Notes: generated from the sequence alone by a model not told the origin. DNA of 48,106 nt from Granulosicoccus sp. (GCA_013002205.1 JABDKN010000222.1:1-48106); one strand, 5' to 3'; positions 24,348-34,759 are shown, counted from the first letter of the stretch. A program made the numbers and translations.

Positions 24348-27008
24348 ATGAGAAACATCAAACGCTCATTGAGTGCCGAGCAACGACGACTCAATGCCCA
24401 TGCCAGGCGCGATGCCAACTGGAAGCACTGGGGTCCCTACCTTGCCGAACGCGCCTGGGGCACGGTGCGTGAAGATTACAGTCACGATGGCAGGGCCTGG
24501 GCCTTCTTCCCGCATGACCACGCACGCAGCCGGGCCTATCGCTGGAACGAAGATGGCCTGGGAGGGTTCTGCGACCGCAATCAGTACCTGTGTTTCAGCC
24601 TGGCGATGTGGAATGGCCAGGATCCCTTTCTGAAGGAGCGCCTGTTCGGCCTGTCCGGGCCTGAAGGCAATCATGGGGAAGATGTCAAGGAACTCTACTG
24701 GTACCTGGACAGCACGCCAACACACAGTTTTGCAAGTATGTGTTACCGCTATCCGCAGAACGCGTTTCCCTATGAACACCTGGTGCATGAGAACGGACGG
24801 CGTGGCTATCGGGATCGCGAATTCGAACTCAGTGACACTGGCATCTTTGCGGATCAGAAGTTTTTCGACATCAGTATCTGCTACGCCAAGGTCAGCGAAG
24901 ACGACATCCTCGTTTCCATCGACGCCCATAATCGCTCGGAGGAACATGCCAGCCTGTCTCTGGTCCCGCAACTGTGGTTCCGCAACACCTGGAGCTGGGG
25001 ATACCCGGCAGGACCGCAGGGTAACCTGCATGCCAAGCCACAGATGTTCAGCGATGGCAGCAATTCGCTGGTTGCCGATCATCCCATGCTGGGTCGTTAC
25101 CACTGGTACTGGCAGGGTCATCCAGAGCTGATGATGACCGACAACGAGACCAATGAGCACAGACTGTACGGTATTCCCAACCGCTCCAGGTGGGTCAAGG
25201 ACGCCTTTCACCGGTATGTCGTCGACGGCGACCAGGAGGCTATCAATCCTGGACAGCGCGGCACCAAAGCCGGGCTTCTCTATCCGCTCCAGCTGGATGC
25301 CGGTGAATCGAAGACCATCCAGTTGCGCCTGTGCAGCCAGGCCAGCGCCAGACCCTTCTCCGGTTTCAGGCCGGTACTCAATCGTCGCAGGGCGCAGTCA
25401 GACACTTTCTATCGCCACCTGCAGTCCGAAAACCTGAGCGCGGAACAGCTTGAAATACAGCGACAGGCCCTGTCCGGCATGCTCTGGTCGAAACAGTTGT
25501 ACTACTATGATGTGCGCCAGTGGATGAACGGCGATCCGGACAAGCCTGCGCATCGCGAGAATCCGCGCAACGTGCACTGGCAGCACATGGACAATTTCGA
25601 TGTCATGTCCATGCCGGACAAATGGGAGTACCCCTGGTATGCAGTGTGGGACACCGCGTTCCACACACTGCCGCTGGCCGTTGTGGATGTTGCCTATGCC
25701 AAGCGACAGCTGCTGCTCCTGACCCGCGAGTGGTACATGCACCCCAACGGGCAGTTGCCCGCTTACGAATGGGCCTATGGCGATGTAAACCCTCCTGTGC
25801 ATGCCTGGGCGACGATGCGTGTCTACTCCATGGAAAAGAAACTTGGCGGCGCGGCGGATCGGGAATTTCTGGAAGGCGTGTTCCAGAAACTGCTGTTGAA
25901 TTTCACCTGGTGGGTCAACCAGAAAGACCGACAGGGCAACTCCATCTTTGAAGGAGGTTTTCTGGGTCTTGACAACATCAGCCTGTTCGATCGCAGTAAG
26001 GAGCCACCGACGGGCGGCCTGCTCAACCAGTCCGACGGAACTGCCTGGATGGGATTTTTCGCAGCCTGCATGTTGCGCATGGCGCTGGAACTTGCGCGCT
26101 CCAACCCGGTGTACCAGGCCATCGCCTCCAAGTTCTTCGAGCACTTTCTGCAGATTGCATACGCGATCAATGGCAGTGAGAAACATGCGGGGTTGTGGGA
26201 CGAAACAGATGGCTTCTTCTATGACCGCCTGGACCTGCCCGATGGTCGGTCAGCCCCACTCAAGGTTCGATCCCTGGTCGGGCTGTTGCCACTGATTGCA
26301 ACTTCGATCCTCGAAGATGAGGTTTATCACGAGTTCCCGGATTTCGTCCGGCGCATGAACTGGCTGATACAACATCGGCCGGAGCTGGCAGCTACCATGG
26401 CCAACATCCAGTTGACGGGCGAAAAGAATCGCCACCTGCTGTCATTTCTCGACGAGACACGATTGCGGCGGGTGCTGGGCTACCTGCTCGATGAAGCGGA
26501 ATTCCTGTCCCCGCACGGGATCCGCTCGCTGTCACGCTTTCACGCCGAGCACCCTTATCACTATACGACGGACACCGGCCATACTCTGGGTGTGGGTTAC
26601 GAACCGGGCGAAGGCGAGACTGACCTGTTTGGTGGAAACTCGAACTGGCGCGGACCCATCTGGTTTCCCATCAATTACCTGTTGATCGAATCCCTGCGAC
26701 ATTACCATGAGTTCCATGGCCCCACGTTTACCGTGGAATGCCCCACCGGCTCCGGGCAGATGATGACGCTGGAAGAAGTGGCCCAGGAACTCTCCCGTCG
26801 CCTGATCACCCTGTTTACCGTGGATGAGAACGGCCATCGCCCATGGTGCGGTGAAAACCGGGATCTTCAGAGTTCAAGCGATGCGGGCATGCATCAGTTC
26901 TTCGAGTACTTCAACGGTGACACCGGCGAGGGACTGGGTGCCAGCCACCAGACAGGGTGGACCGGACTGGTCGCCTTGTTGATGCAACCGGACCTGCAGT
27001 GCCTGTGA
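24348..27008 (+). CDS. GH63-type (MGH1-like) glycoside hydrolase
   Basis: An 886-residue protein without a signal peptide, hence cytoplasmic. The N-terminal beta-rich part is followed by an (alpha/alpha)6 barrel. GH63-like features are PWYAVWDTAFHTLPLAVVD, GQLPAYEWAYGDVNPPVHAWA, FLGLDNISLFDRS, GTAWMGFFAACML and the C-terminal GGNSNWRGPIWFPINYLLIESLR. These carry the acidic catalytic candidates (Asp in WDTAFH, Glu/Asp in EWAYGD). The substrate is probably an alpha-glucoside such as glucosylglycerate or an oligosaccharide, but sequence cannot decide. ATG 24348 is preferred; the open frame upstream overlaps the divergent glycosylase gene. Confidence 0.88.
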   Translation: MRNIKRSLSAEQRRLNAHARRDANWKHWGPYLAERAWGTVREDYSHDGRAWAFFPHDHARSRAYRWNEDGLGGFCDRNQYLCFSLAMWNGQDPFLKERLFGLSGPEGNHGEDVKELYWYLDSTPTHSFASMCYRYPQNAFPYEHLVHENGRRGYRDREFELSDTGIFADQKFFDISICYAKVSEDDILVSIDAHNRSEEHASLSLVPQLWFRNTWSWGYPAGPQGNLHAKPQMFSDGSNSLVADHPMLGRYHWYWQGHPELMMTDNETNEHRLYGIPNRSRWVKDAFHRYVVDGDQEAINPGQRGTKAGLLYPLQLDAGESKTIQLRLCSQASARPFSGFRPVLNRRRAQSDTFYRHLQSENLSAEQLEIQRQALSGMLWSKQLYYYDVRQWMNGDPDKPAHRENPRNVHWQHMDNFDVMSMPDKWEYPWYAVWDTAFHTLPLAVVDVAYAKRQLLLLTREWYMHPNGQLPAYEWAYGDVNPPVHAWATMRVYSMEKKLGGAADREFLEGVFQKLLLNFTWWVNQKDRQGNSIFEGGFLGLDNISLFDRSKEPPTGGLLNQSDGTAWMGFFAACMLRMALELARSNPVYQAIASKFFEHFLQIAYAINGSEKHAGLWDETDGFFYDRLDLPDGRSAPLKVRSLVGLLPLIATSILEDEVYHEFPDFVRRMNWLIQHRPELAATMANIQLTGEKNRHLLSFLDETRLRRVLGYLLDEAEFLSPHGIRSLSRFHAEHPYHYTTDTGHTLGVGYEPGEGETDLFGGNSNWRGPIWFPINYLLIESLRHYHEFHGPTFTVECPTGSGQMMTLEEVAQELSRRLITLFTVDENGHRPWCGENRDLQSSSDAGMHQFFEYFNGDTGEGLGASHQTGWTGLVALLMQPDLQCL

Positions 27009-27110
27009 CAGCGTGGAAGGTACCTCGATTTGGTCCCCTACTGAGGCATGAATTCGGAATCCAGCCTGATGGTAAAGCTGCAAGCCGACAGCATGCCCCG
27101 GGCCACAGCA

Positions 27111-28985
27111 TCAACGCCCTGCCACGCCAGCGGCATTCAGCGACTCATCCAGAAACCCACCCGACTGACGTGCCCATAGCTGTGCGTACAGCCCTTCGCC
27201 TGTGGACAACTCCTCGTGTGTCCCCTCCTGTACCACCATCCCGGCATCCAGGACCAGCAGGCGGTCCATGGCAGCAATCGTTGAGAGCCGGTGAGCAATG
27301 GCGATGACGGTCTTGCCATGCATCAGTGCACTGAGGTTTTCCTGAATGGCGGCTTCCACTTCGCTGTCCAGGGCAGAGGTCGCCTCGTCGAGCACCAGAA
27401 TCGGCGCATCCTTCAGGAACATCCTGGCAATGGCCAGACGCTGGCGCTGGCCACCGGAGAGTTTGACCCCGCGCTCTCCAACCTGGGCATCGTATCCGCG
27501 ACGCCCGGCAGAGTCTTGAAGCTCGACAATGAAATGATGGGCATTTGCCCTACGTGCTGCGGCCTCGACGTCTGCACGGGTGGCGTTGCGTCGGCCATAG
27601 GCGATATTGTCGTAGACGGAACGGTGCAATAGCGAGGTGTCCTGTGTGACGACGCCGATATGACGCCGCAGGCTCTCCTGCCTGACACTGCGTATGTCGG
27701 TACCATCGATCAGGATTCGGCCTGACTCCACGTCATACAGGCGCAGGAGCAGATTGGTCAGCGTCGTCTTGCCAGCACCCGAGCGCCCTACCAGACCGAT
27801 TCTCTCTCCGCCGGCGATGTCCAGATCCAGTGACTCGATGGCTCCCGTGTCCCGCCCGTAGTGAAAACGTACGGCCTGAAACTGGATCCGGCCAGTCGTC
27901 ACTGCCAGATCGCCGGCGTGCGCATCATCGGTTATTTCCTGACGTGTGGACAGCATGTGCATGCCGTCGTAAATCACACCGACACTTTCGAAAAGATTCG
28001 ACAACTCCCACATGATCCAGTTTGACATGCCTTGCAGCCGGAGTACCAGGCCGATACCCACTGCCAGCGCACCGACACCGGTCTGGCCGTTCGTCCACAG
28101 CAGCAGACCTGCAGCACCCACGGAGAACAGCAACCAGGCGTTCAAGGTATCAAGGCAGACATTCAGACCGGTCACCATGCGAAACTGAGGGTAAACGGTA
28201 TCGAGAAAGCGATGCATGCTGTTGCGTGCATAGTCCGCCTCGTGGCCGGCATGCGCAAACAGCTTGACCGTCATGATATTGGTGTAACTGTCCACGACTC
28301 GCCCCGTCATCTCCGAACGGGCATCTGCCTGTCTGCGTGACACCTGCTTCAGGCGTGGCAGAAAATACTGCAGCATCGACACATACAGGCACAGCCAAAG
28401 CACGAATGGCAACATCATCCAGCCGCTGAACGAGGCAATCAGCACCATTGCACCGATGAAGTAGACACCGACGTATACCAGCACGTCCAGAGTCTTGAGC
28501 ACAGCGTCTCGAATGGCCAGCGAAGTCTGCATGACTTTGGTGGCCACCCGACCGGCGAATTCATCCTGGTAAAAGGAGTAACTCTGTCCCAGCATCCAGC
28601 GATGTGCCTTCCAGCGAATCGTCATGACGAAATTGCCGTAGATCGTCTGATGCAGCAGCACGGAATGGATGAAACCTGCCAACGGCAGCAACACCAGTAT
28701 CACCAGCGCCATCCAGCGCAGGCGAGCTGACTCTTCCTGCAGCAGCGTTGCGGGATTCTTGTTACTGAGCCAGTCGACCAGGTTGCCCAGAAAACTGAAC
28801 AGGCTGATTTCCAGTATCGAGATAATCCCCGACAACAGCGCCATGAGCAGGAGCCATGGCCAGCAGTCCTTCACATAATGCCAGAGGAATGGCAGGAGTC
28901 TATCTGGCGGCCGAATCGGTGGCTGTTCGGGAAACGGCGATATCCGCGCTTCGAAATACCCCAGGAATCGACCAATCAATCTCAC
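27111..28985 (-). CDS. ABC transporter, fused permease and ATPase (exporter type)
   Basis: A 624-residue half-transporter. Six membrane helices fill about residues 30-340. The ATPase domain has Walker A GLVGRSGAGKTT, the Q-loop VTQDTSLLHRSVYDNI, signature LSGGQRQRLAIAR, Walker B ILVLDEATSAL and the H-loop IAIAHRLSTI. It would work as a dimer. Relatives export lipids, peptides or drugs; the substrate here is not evident. The GTG start overlaps the stop of the upstream membrane gene (GTGA), so both are co-translated. The 102 bases after it contain no clear terminator. Confidence 0.93.
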   Translation of the reverse strand: MRLIGRFLGYFEARISPFPEQPPIRPPDRLLPFLWHYVKDCWPWLLLMALLSGIISILEISLFSFLGNLVDWLSNKNPATLLQEESARLRWMALVILVLLPLAGFIHSVLLHQTIYGNFVMTIRWKAHRWMLGQSYSFYQDEFAGRVATKVMQTSLAIRDAVLKTLDVLVYVGVYFIGAMVLIASFSGWMMLPFVLWLCLYVSMLQYFLPRLKQVSRRQADARSEMTGRVVDSYTNIMTVKLFAHAGHEADYARNSMHRFLDTVYPQFRMVTGLNVCLDTLNAWLLFSVGAAGLLLWTNGQTGVGALAVGIGLVLRLQGMSNWIMWELSNLFESVGVIYDGMHMLSTRQEITDDAHAGDLAVTTGRIQFQAVRFHYGRDTGAIESLDLDIAGGERIGLVGRSGAGKTTLTNLLLRLYDVESGRILIDGTDIRSVRQESLRRHIGVVTQDTSLLHRSVYDNIAYGRRNATRADVEAAARRANAHHFIVELQDSAGRRGYDAQVGERGVKLSGGQRQRLAIARMFLKDAPILVLDEATSALDSEVEAAIQENLSALMHGKTVIAIAHRLSTIAAMDRLLVLDAGMVVQEGTHEELSTGEGLYAQLWARQSGGFLDESLNAAGVAGR

Positions 28986-29434
28986 GGAAGCTTTCCCAGC
29001 GCCTCACTCAGGGCATTGATATTCTGCCAGATGAACCAGAGCGTAGTCAGAGACGCTGCGGCGATCAGGGAGCTGACGATGCCGGTTGCCGGTGTGGCAA
29101 GCCAACCGAGCAATCCGGTGGCCACGACGAACAGGAACAGTGCTGAGGTTGCACAGCTGGTGCCGATGGTGCGCACGAGAACGACCTTATCCAGCAGGCT
29201 TTGTGGCAAGGTATCGAAGCCGGCCAGTTCGATACTCAGACGCACATCCACATACAGTGCCACGAGAAACAGCAATGATGAGAGCAGGAACAATATGAAA
29301 ACCAGCTGCGCGGTACCGCTGCGGATACCGTACCTGAGTACATGTGCTGCAATGGACAGGGAAAAGCCGGACATCAGGCCGCTGATGAATGCGACCTGCC
29401 CGGTTTGCAATTCCAGAATTTCTCGCATGGGCAT
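28982..29434 (-). CDS. Small membrane protein upstream of the ABC exporter, function unknown
   Basis: About 150 residues with four hydrophobic segments: VAFISGLMSGFSLSIAAHVL, LVFILFLLSSLLFLVALYV, CATSALFLFVVATGLLGWL and SSLIAAASLTTLWFIW. No catalytic motif is seen and I do not recognise the family. Its stop overlaps the ABC exporter's start, so it is probably a partner or accessory of that exporter. Start choices are ATG 29434 or ATG 29428; the longer open frame upstream overlaps the divergent GTPase gene and is not supported. Confidence 0.75.
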   Translation of the reverse strand: MPMREILELQTGQVAFISGLMSGFSLSIAAHVLRYGIRSGTAQLVFILFLLSSLLFLVALYVDVRLSIELAGFDTLPQSLLDKVVLVRTIGTSCATSALFLFVVATGLLGWLATPATGIVSSLIAAASLTTLWFIWQNINALSEALGKLP

Positions 29435-29477
29435 GATTGATTGAACAGGGCGGGCTTGCCCGCGGAGTATACGTGAG

Positions 29478-30587
29478 ATGAACTTTCGACCTGGATGGCG
29501 ACGCTGGATACAGGCTGTCCTGCAGCCTGAACCCAGCCCTGCCCTGGAATCCGCCTTGTCACACCACCGGGACACCTTGCCCGTGCTCTGGCTGCTGGGC
29601 AAGACAGGCTCCGGCAAGTCATCCCTGATACAGCGGCTGACCGGCGATACACGCGCCGAAATAGGTAATGGTTTTGAACCCTGCACACAGAGCGCCGTGC
29701 TGTACGATCACCCGCAGGACGCTCCGGTCATGCGGTTTCTGGACACGCGCGGTCTGGGTGAAGCCCGCTACGATCCGGCTGCGGACCTGGCGGCGGCCAG
29801 TGGTGGCAGCCACGCCCTGCTGATACTCACACGGGTCGATGATCCCGCACAGGAAGATGTGCTCTCTGCGCTGAGGGCTCTGCACAGCAGCGACCAGGAG
29901 CTGGCTATCTTGCACGTACACACCGCATTGCACACGCTGGGGCCATCAGAGCTTACGCGTGCCATCGATTTCAACACCGGACAGATCGCCACCGCGCTGC
30001 ACGGTGCGCCACCTACCGTTGCAGTGGATTTCACCGATCCGGATGATGGCTTTGATGATCCGGATGTCGGGCTGGGTGAGCTGCGTGAAGCAATCATCGA
30101 GCTGGTTCCTGACCTTTCACTGGTGCTGTCACGCATCGACGGACGTGATCGGGAGGAATCCCTGTACCTGGCGCAAAGGAGAGAAATCATCGGTTATGCC
30201 AGCGCTGCAGCGGCCGTGGACCTCGTCCCGGCCGTCGGCCTGGTTGCCGTCCCCAGCCTGCAGGGTAAAATGCTGCATGCACTGGCCGGGCGCTACGACA
30301 TCACCTGGGATCGGCGTATCGCCACTGAATTCCTGGCCGCGCTGGGTAGTGGATTCCTGTATCGCTACGTGCTGTCACTGGGCAGTCGCCAGTTGATGAA
30401 ATTCATCCCGGTCTATGGCCAGAGTGCCGGTGCCGCTGCTGCCGCGAGCATCAGTTTCGCCAGCACCTACGCGCTGGGACGGGCCGCCTGTCTCTACCTG
30501 TATCGCCGTAAGCATCATCAGGCACTCGACCCTGAAACACTGCGTGCCGCGTTCATCGAAGCGTTTGCCGAGCAGAAACGTCCATGA
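29478..30587 (+). CDS. GTPase with C-terminal DUF697-like membrane-associated domain
   Basis: A 369-residue protein. The G domain (about residues 35-200) has P-loop LLGKTGSGKSSL near residue 40, DTRGLGE (G3) near 88 and LTRVDDP in the place of the G4 motif. The C-terminal half has hydrophobic, glycine-rich segments (AAAAVDLVPAVGLVAVP, LMKFIPVYGQSAGAAAAASIS) like DUF697. Such proteins are peripheral or embedded in the inner membrane. The ATG of the next GTPase overlaps this stop (ATGA), so the pair is co-translated. The cellular role is unknown. Confidence 0.85.
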   Translation: MNFRPGWRRWIQAVLQPEPSPALESALSHHRDTLPVLWLLGKTGSGKSSLIQRLTGDTRAEIGNGFEPCTQSAVLYDHPQDAPVMRFLDTRGLGEARYDPAADLAAASGGSHALLILTRVDDPAQEDVLSALRALHSSDQELAILHVHTALHTLGPSELTRAIDFNTGQIATALHGAPPTVAVDFTDPDDGFDDPDVGLGELREAIIELVPDLSLVLSRIDGRDREESLYLAQRREIIGYASAAAAVDLVPAVGLVAVPSLQGKMLHALAGRYDITWDRRIATEFLAALGSGFLYRYVLSLGSRQLMKFIPVYGQSAGAAAAASISFASTYALGRAACLYLYRRKHHQALDPETLRAAFIEAFAEQKRP

Positions 30588-32254
30588 GACTCTTGCACGG
30601 ATTCAGGGGAACGACACGCAGTGCGCTGTGGTATCTCAGCCTGGTCGTGGTGGTGCCTCTAATCACGTTGAGCCTGCTTGGCCTCGTGTATCTCTGGCAG
30701 AGTGATCGCCTGCTGATCGTACTCACTGGCTGGCTTGGCATCACCCTGGCAGGGTACGGCGTTTTCATTGCCTGGCCGCAGCTGACAGGAAAAACCCGGG
30801 ACCCGGGAGCCTCGGCAGATCGAGGCCAGGCTGCGGATTCGCCCGAAACAGGAACCGCCGGGCGCAATGTGGCAGAACAGCTTCCGGACAACCTGGAAGA
30901 AGCCTCGGACTGGACAGAACAGGATCGCGCCGTCTGGCGCGAGATGCGCCAGCACGTCGAGACCAGGCTGGCCGGGGAGCTGTCGTGGAAAGCCCTGCCC
31001 GATGAGTCCCTGCGACTGCTGTCCGCCGTGTCGGCACATTACAATCCGCATCTCGTTCCAGCCACCGGCAAAGCCCGGGAAACGTCACGGCTGGAGTACC
31101 GCTTTACCCTGCCCGAGGCTCTACTCGTGCTGTCGGTAGCCAGTGAACGCTACCGTAACGTGATATTGCAGCACATACCGTTTGCCGAGCGGGTGACGGT
31201 GGCATCTCTGGTAACGCTCTACGGCAGACAGCGGGACATCCAGAAAGGCTACACCTGGTTGAATAACGTTCGCCGCACCGTGCGACTGGTCAATCCCCTG
31301 GCAGCGGTCGTGGGCGAAATACGGGATCAGTTCACCAATCGGGTTTTCGATCATCTGAGTGCCACCATGCAGAGAGACCTGAAACGCCTGCTGCTTCAGG
31401 AAGTGGTCCAGGTGGGCATCGATCTCTACAGCGGCAAGCTGAAGACCTCAGCCAGCGAGCTGCAGCATTATCGAAGCGGCGCTTATGCCCGTGACATGCT
31501 GCAAAAGGCCCCACTGACAGAACCTCTGCGCATTCTGCTGGTGGGGCAGACCAGCGCTGGCAAGTCTTCACTGATCAATGCCCTGGCCAGCACACTGAGT
31601 GCGGAAGTGGACATTCTGCCAACCACAGACAGCACGGTCATCCACAGCCTGCAGCTGGACGATGCCGCACCCATGCACCTGATCGACACTGTAGGCCTGA
31701 CCGGAAAAAAAACCGACGATCAGGCAGCACTCACGCACCTGGTCATCGACGCAGACATGATCCTGTTGATCGTGCGTGCCAACCAGCCTGCCCGTGCGCC
31801 GGACCAGTCGGCCTGGGAAGCCTTGCAGCAGGTGTTCGTCGACATGCCCAGGCGGCGGCCGCCACCGCTGATGCTGATCATGACCCACATCGACCAACTG
31901 AGCCCCAAAGCCTCATGGTCACCGCCTTACGACCTGGGTGGCGAAGACGTCAAGGCGCTGAACATCAGCAAAGCGCTGCGCAGCGCGCTCAGTCAGATCG
32001 GCCTGCCGGCGCATGTACCGGCGGTACCCGTCTGCCTGTCTGCAGAAAAGGGCTTCTACAATGTGGAAGCGGTCGCCGCACAACTGATGTTACTGCAGGA
32101 CAGTGCAACACTGACCCAACTGAACCGACGACGGCAGGAACGTGGTGAACAGGCCATCGGCTGGCGCGAACGCTGGGGCCAGGTCAAACGGCTCGGCCTG
32201 GTGCTGGGTCGGGCCGCCACTGGCAACGCGGCACCCGATGAGCCACCCGATTAA
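30584..32254 (+). CDS. Membrane-anchored GTPase with N-terminal helices and C-terminal G domain
   Basis: A 556-residue protein with the reverse layout of its neighbour. Two membrane helices (about 14-36 and 44-64) come first, then a helical region of about 240 residues, then the G domain from about residue 313. It has G1 VGQTSAGKSSL near 320, a threonine switch (LPTTDSTV), G3 LIDTVGLTG near 367 and G4 MTHID. It resembles the YfjP/Era-like or dynamin-like membrane GTPases without a clear family match. Its overlap with the preceding gene argues for a heteromeric complex at the inner membrane. plsB follows 48 bases later. Confidence 0.82.
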   Translation: MRLLHGFRGTTRSALWYLSLVVVVPLITLSLLGLVYLWQSDRLLIVLTGWLGITLAGYGVFIAWPQLTGKTRDPGASADRGQAADSPETGTAGRNVAEQLPDNLEEASDWTEQDRAVWREMRQHVETRLAGELSWKALPDESLRLLSAVSAHYNPHLVPATGKARETSRLEYRFTLPEALLVLSVASERYRNVILQHIPFAERVTVASLVTLYGRQRDIQKGYTWLNNVRRTVRLVNPLAAVVGEIRDQFTNRVFDHLSATMQRDLKRLLLQEVVQVGIDLYSGKLKTSASELQHYRSGAYARDMLQKAPLTEPLRILLVGQTSAGKSSLINALASTLSAEVDILPTTDSTVIHSLQLDDAAPMHLIDTVGLTGKKTDDQAALTHLVIDADMILLIVRANQPARAPDQSAWEALQQVFVDMPRRRPPPLMLIMTHIDQLSPKASWSPPYDLGGEDVKALNISKALRSALSQIGLPAHVPAVPVCLSAEKGFYNVEAVAAQLMLLQDSATLTQLNRRRQERGEQAIGWRERWGQVKRLGLVLGRAATGNAAPDEPPD

Positions 32255-32302
32255 CCCGGTATGATCGATTGATCATCGAAGGAAGGAGCAATACGCCCGT
32301 GG

Positions 32303-34759
32303 GTGCGCTATCCGATGGCTGAGACGATTCAGCATCTCATGCAGAAACTGCTGCTGCGCCTGCTGTCGCTGTGGGTAAAACCCCAGGTGATCCCCAGCGA
32401 GCCTGCCAGTCTCCTCGATCCGGCAATACCAGTGCTCTATGTGCTGGAGATCGGCGGTATTGCAGATCGCACGGTGCTGGCTCTGGCCTGCTCCCGCCAC
32501 GACCTGCCCGATCCTGCAGCCAGGCTGCACTACGGCACACTGAGCGAATCATCGTCGGTGGATGTCCTGCAGAGGCGGCAGGGCCTGGTGTTCCGCAAGC
32601 ACCGAAACGTGCAATCGCGCCGGCTGGGCAGACTGATCACAGCCGGACTGGACAGCCGCGCCGGTGAACTGCAGATCGTGCCTGTATCTGTCTATTGGGG
32701 CCGTGCGCCCGACAAGGAGTTATCCGTCTGGCGATTGTGGTTCACGGAAAACTGGCAGATTGCCGGTCGCACCCGCAAGCTGCTCACAACCATACTGCAT
32801 GGTCGGGATACTCTGCTCAGTTTCAGCGAACCACTGTCATTCCTGGCGCTCAAGGATTCGGAAGAGACAACGGAGGTTCTGCAACGCAAGCTCTCCCGCA
32901 TCCTGCGTGTGCATTTCCGGCAACGCCGTATCGCCAGTCTGGGTCCGGACCAGTCGCACCGACGCATGCTGATCAACCATGTACTCGCCGATACCTCGGT
33001 GCGCCAGGCCATCCTTGCCCATTCAACCAACGGGTCCGAGGAACGAGCGCGACAGCAGGCCGAGAAATACGCGTTTGAAATCGCGGCTGACGTCTCCTAC
33101 CCGACCATACGCATTTTCCAGCGACTGCTTACCCGTTTATGGAATGAACTGTACGACGGTGTCGAGGTCGCCGGCATCCACAGACTCAAGCATGTGGCAG
33201 ATGGACACGAACTGATCTACGTACCCTGTCATCGAAGCCATATCGACTACCTGCTGCTGTCGTATATCCTGTACACGCAAGGTTACTCATTGCCTCACAT
33301 TGCCGCCGGTATCAATCTGAACCTGCCGGTCGTCGGCGGTCTGCTGCGACGCGGTGGCGCGTTTTTCCTGCGGCGCAGTTTTGCCGGCAAGCCCCTGTAT
33401 GCCGCAGTGTTCAATGCCTATCTGAAGGAAATCCTGCAACGCGGGCACGCACTGGAATATTTTGTCGAGGGTGGACGCAGCCGTACAGGCAGACTGCTAC
33501 CAGCCAAAGGTGGCATGCTGGCCATGACAGTGAGCGCCTATCTCCAGGAACCCCGCACACCAGTAATGTTCATCCCGGTCTACCTGGGTTACGAGCGCCT
33601 GCTGGAGGGTCGGGCCTTCACCAGCGAATTGGCTGGTGGCAGAAAACAGAAAGAGACCGTGTTTGCCCTGCTCAAGTCGCTGCGCACGCTGCGGGAAAAC
33701 TACGGACAGGTGTACGTGAATTTTGGCGAGCCGATTGCATTGTCGCACCTGCTCGACGAGCATCAGCCCGGCTGGCGCGAACTGCCCGTATTCCACGACA
33801 GACCGGCGTGGCTGAAGCCAGTGGTAGACCAGCTTGGTCGGGACATCATGCAACGTATCAATGAGGCTGCCTGCGTAACACCGATCAGTCTGCTGGCCAT
33901 CACGATGCTGGCTACGCCCAGGGGCTGCATCAGTCGCGATGAGTTGCTGCAGCAAATAGACATGTACCACGCACTACTCAGGGGTGCACATGCGGATACG
34001 CTGGTGGTAGTGCCACAGGTGGATGCCAATGCACTGATCGAACACGGTATCCGCCTGGGCTTCATCGAGACACGACACGACAGCATCGGCCCGATGATTC
34101 GGCTGCGGCCGGGACAGGCGGCAGCGATGACTTATTTTCGCAACAACATCCTGCACCTTCTGACCCTGCCGGCGCTGATCGCAGCGACCTTCAACAACAG
34201 ACGGTCCAGAACCGATGAGCAGTTGCGCTACCTGGTGAACCTGAGTTACCCCTTTCTGCAACGCGAACTTCTGCAGAATACGGAACTCGGTAGCGCGGCA
34301 GTCGACCAGGCGCTGACAGCGCTTGAACAGGCCAGTCTCCTGGGAAAATCCGATAATCGCTGGCATCGGGCTTCGGCAGGCTCCCTGCACGCCGTCTCAC
34401 TGATGCGCCTGGCCCAGGTAGTGATGCCGGCTCTCGAACGAAACTACTTGTGTGCCTCTCTGCTGGCACGCGCACCCGAGGGCCGGATCTCGGGGGATGT
34501 CCTGGCCCACCGTAATCAGTTGAGCGCTGAACGCCTGGCCAGTACGCAAGGTCAGGATTCAACGGAACTGTTCGACAGGCACCTGCATGCCTCTTTCGTG
34601 ACAGAGCTGATCAGGCAGGGTTTCGTGCTGCGCGACGGGGACATGCTGATACCGCAGGCGTCCATGCTCGAGGTGGAAAACGAGGCTCGGACATTACTCG
34701 GTGAGCAGGTACGGCATGCCATCATCAGTGCAGCACTGGCGGCCAGTAACGCAAGCTGA
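32303..34759 (+). CDS. plsB: Glycerol-3-phosphate 1-O-acyltransferase
   Basis: An 818-residue inner-membrane enzyme; E. coli PlsB has 807. The acyltransferase blocks are all present: CHRSHIDYLLL with the HX4D motif (H310-D315), RRGGAFFLRRSF, FVEGGRSRTGR and MFIPVYLGYERL. It makes lysophosphatidic acid, the first committed step of phospholipid synthesis. A good ribosome site, AAGGAAGGAG, ends at 32288, so the GTG at 32303 is used; an ATG at 32315 is the alternative. It probably shares a transcript with the two GTPase genes upstream. Confidence 0.97.
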   Translation: MRYPMAETIQHLMQKLLLRLLSLWVKPQVIPSEPASLLDPAIPVLYVLEIGGIADRTVLALACSRHDLPDPAARLHYGTLSESSSVDVLQRRQGLVFRKHRNVQSRRLGRLITAGLDSRAGELQIVPVSVYWGRAPDKELSVWRLWFTENWQIAGRTRKLLTTILHGRDTLLSFSEPLSFLALKDSEETTEVLQRKLSRILRVHFRQRRIASLGPDQSHRRMLINHVLADTSVRQAILAHSTNGSEERARQQAEKYAFEIAADVSYPTIRIFQRLLTRLWNELYDGVEVAGIHRLKHVADGHELIYVPCHRSHIDYLLLSYILYTQGYSLPHIAAGINLNLPVVGGLLRRGGAFFLRRSFAGKPLYAAVFNAYLKEILQRGHALEYFVEGGRSRTGRLLPAKGGMLAMTVSAYLQEPRTPVMFIPVYLGYERLLEGRAFTSELAGGRKQKETVFALLKSLRTLRENYGQVYVNFGEPIALSHLLDEHQPGWRELPVFHDRPAWLKPVVDQLGRDIMQRINEAACVTPISLLAITMLATPRGCISRDELLQQIDMYHALLRGAHADTLVVVPQVDANALIEHGIRLGFIETRHDSIGPMIRLRPGQAAAMTYFRNNILHLLTLPALIAATFNNRRSRTDEQLRYLVNLSYPFLQRELLQNTELGSAAVDQALTALEQASLLGKSDNRWHRASAGSLHAVSLMRLAQVVMPALERNYLCASLLARAPEGRISGDVLAHRNQLSAERLASTQGQDSTELFDRHLHASFVTELIRQGFVLRDGDMLIPQASMLEVENEARTLLGEQVRHAIISAALAASNAS

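Noticed and set aside
29435-29686. Long N-terminal extension of the small membrane protein frame
   Set aside because: It overlaps the divergent GTPase gene antisense and lacks membrane or family features.
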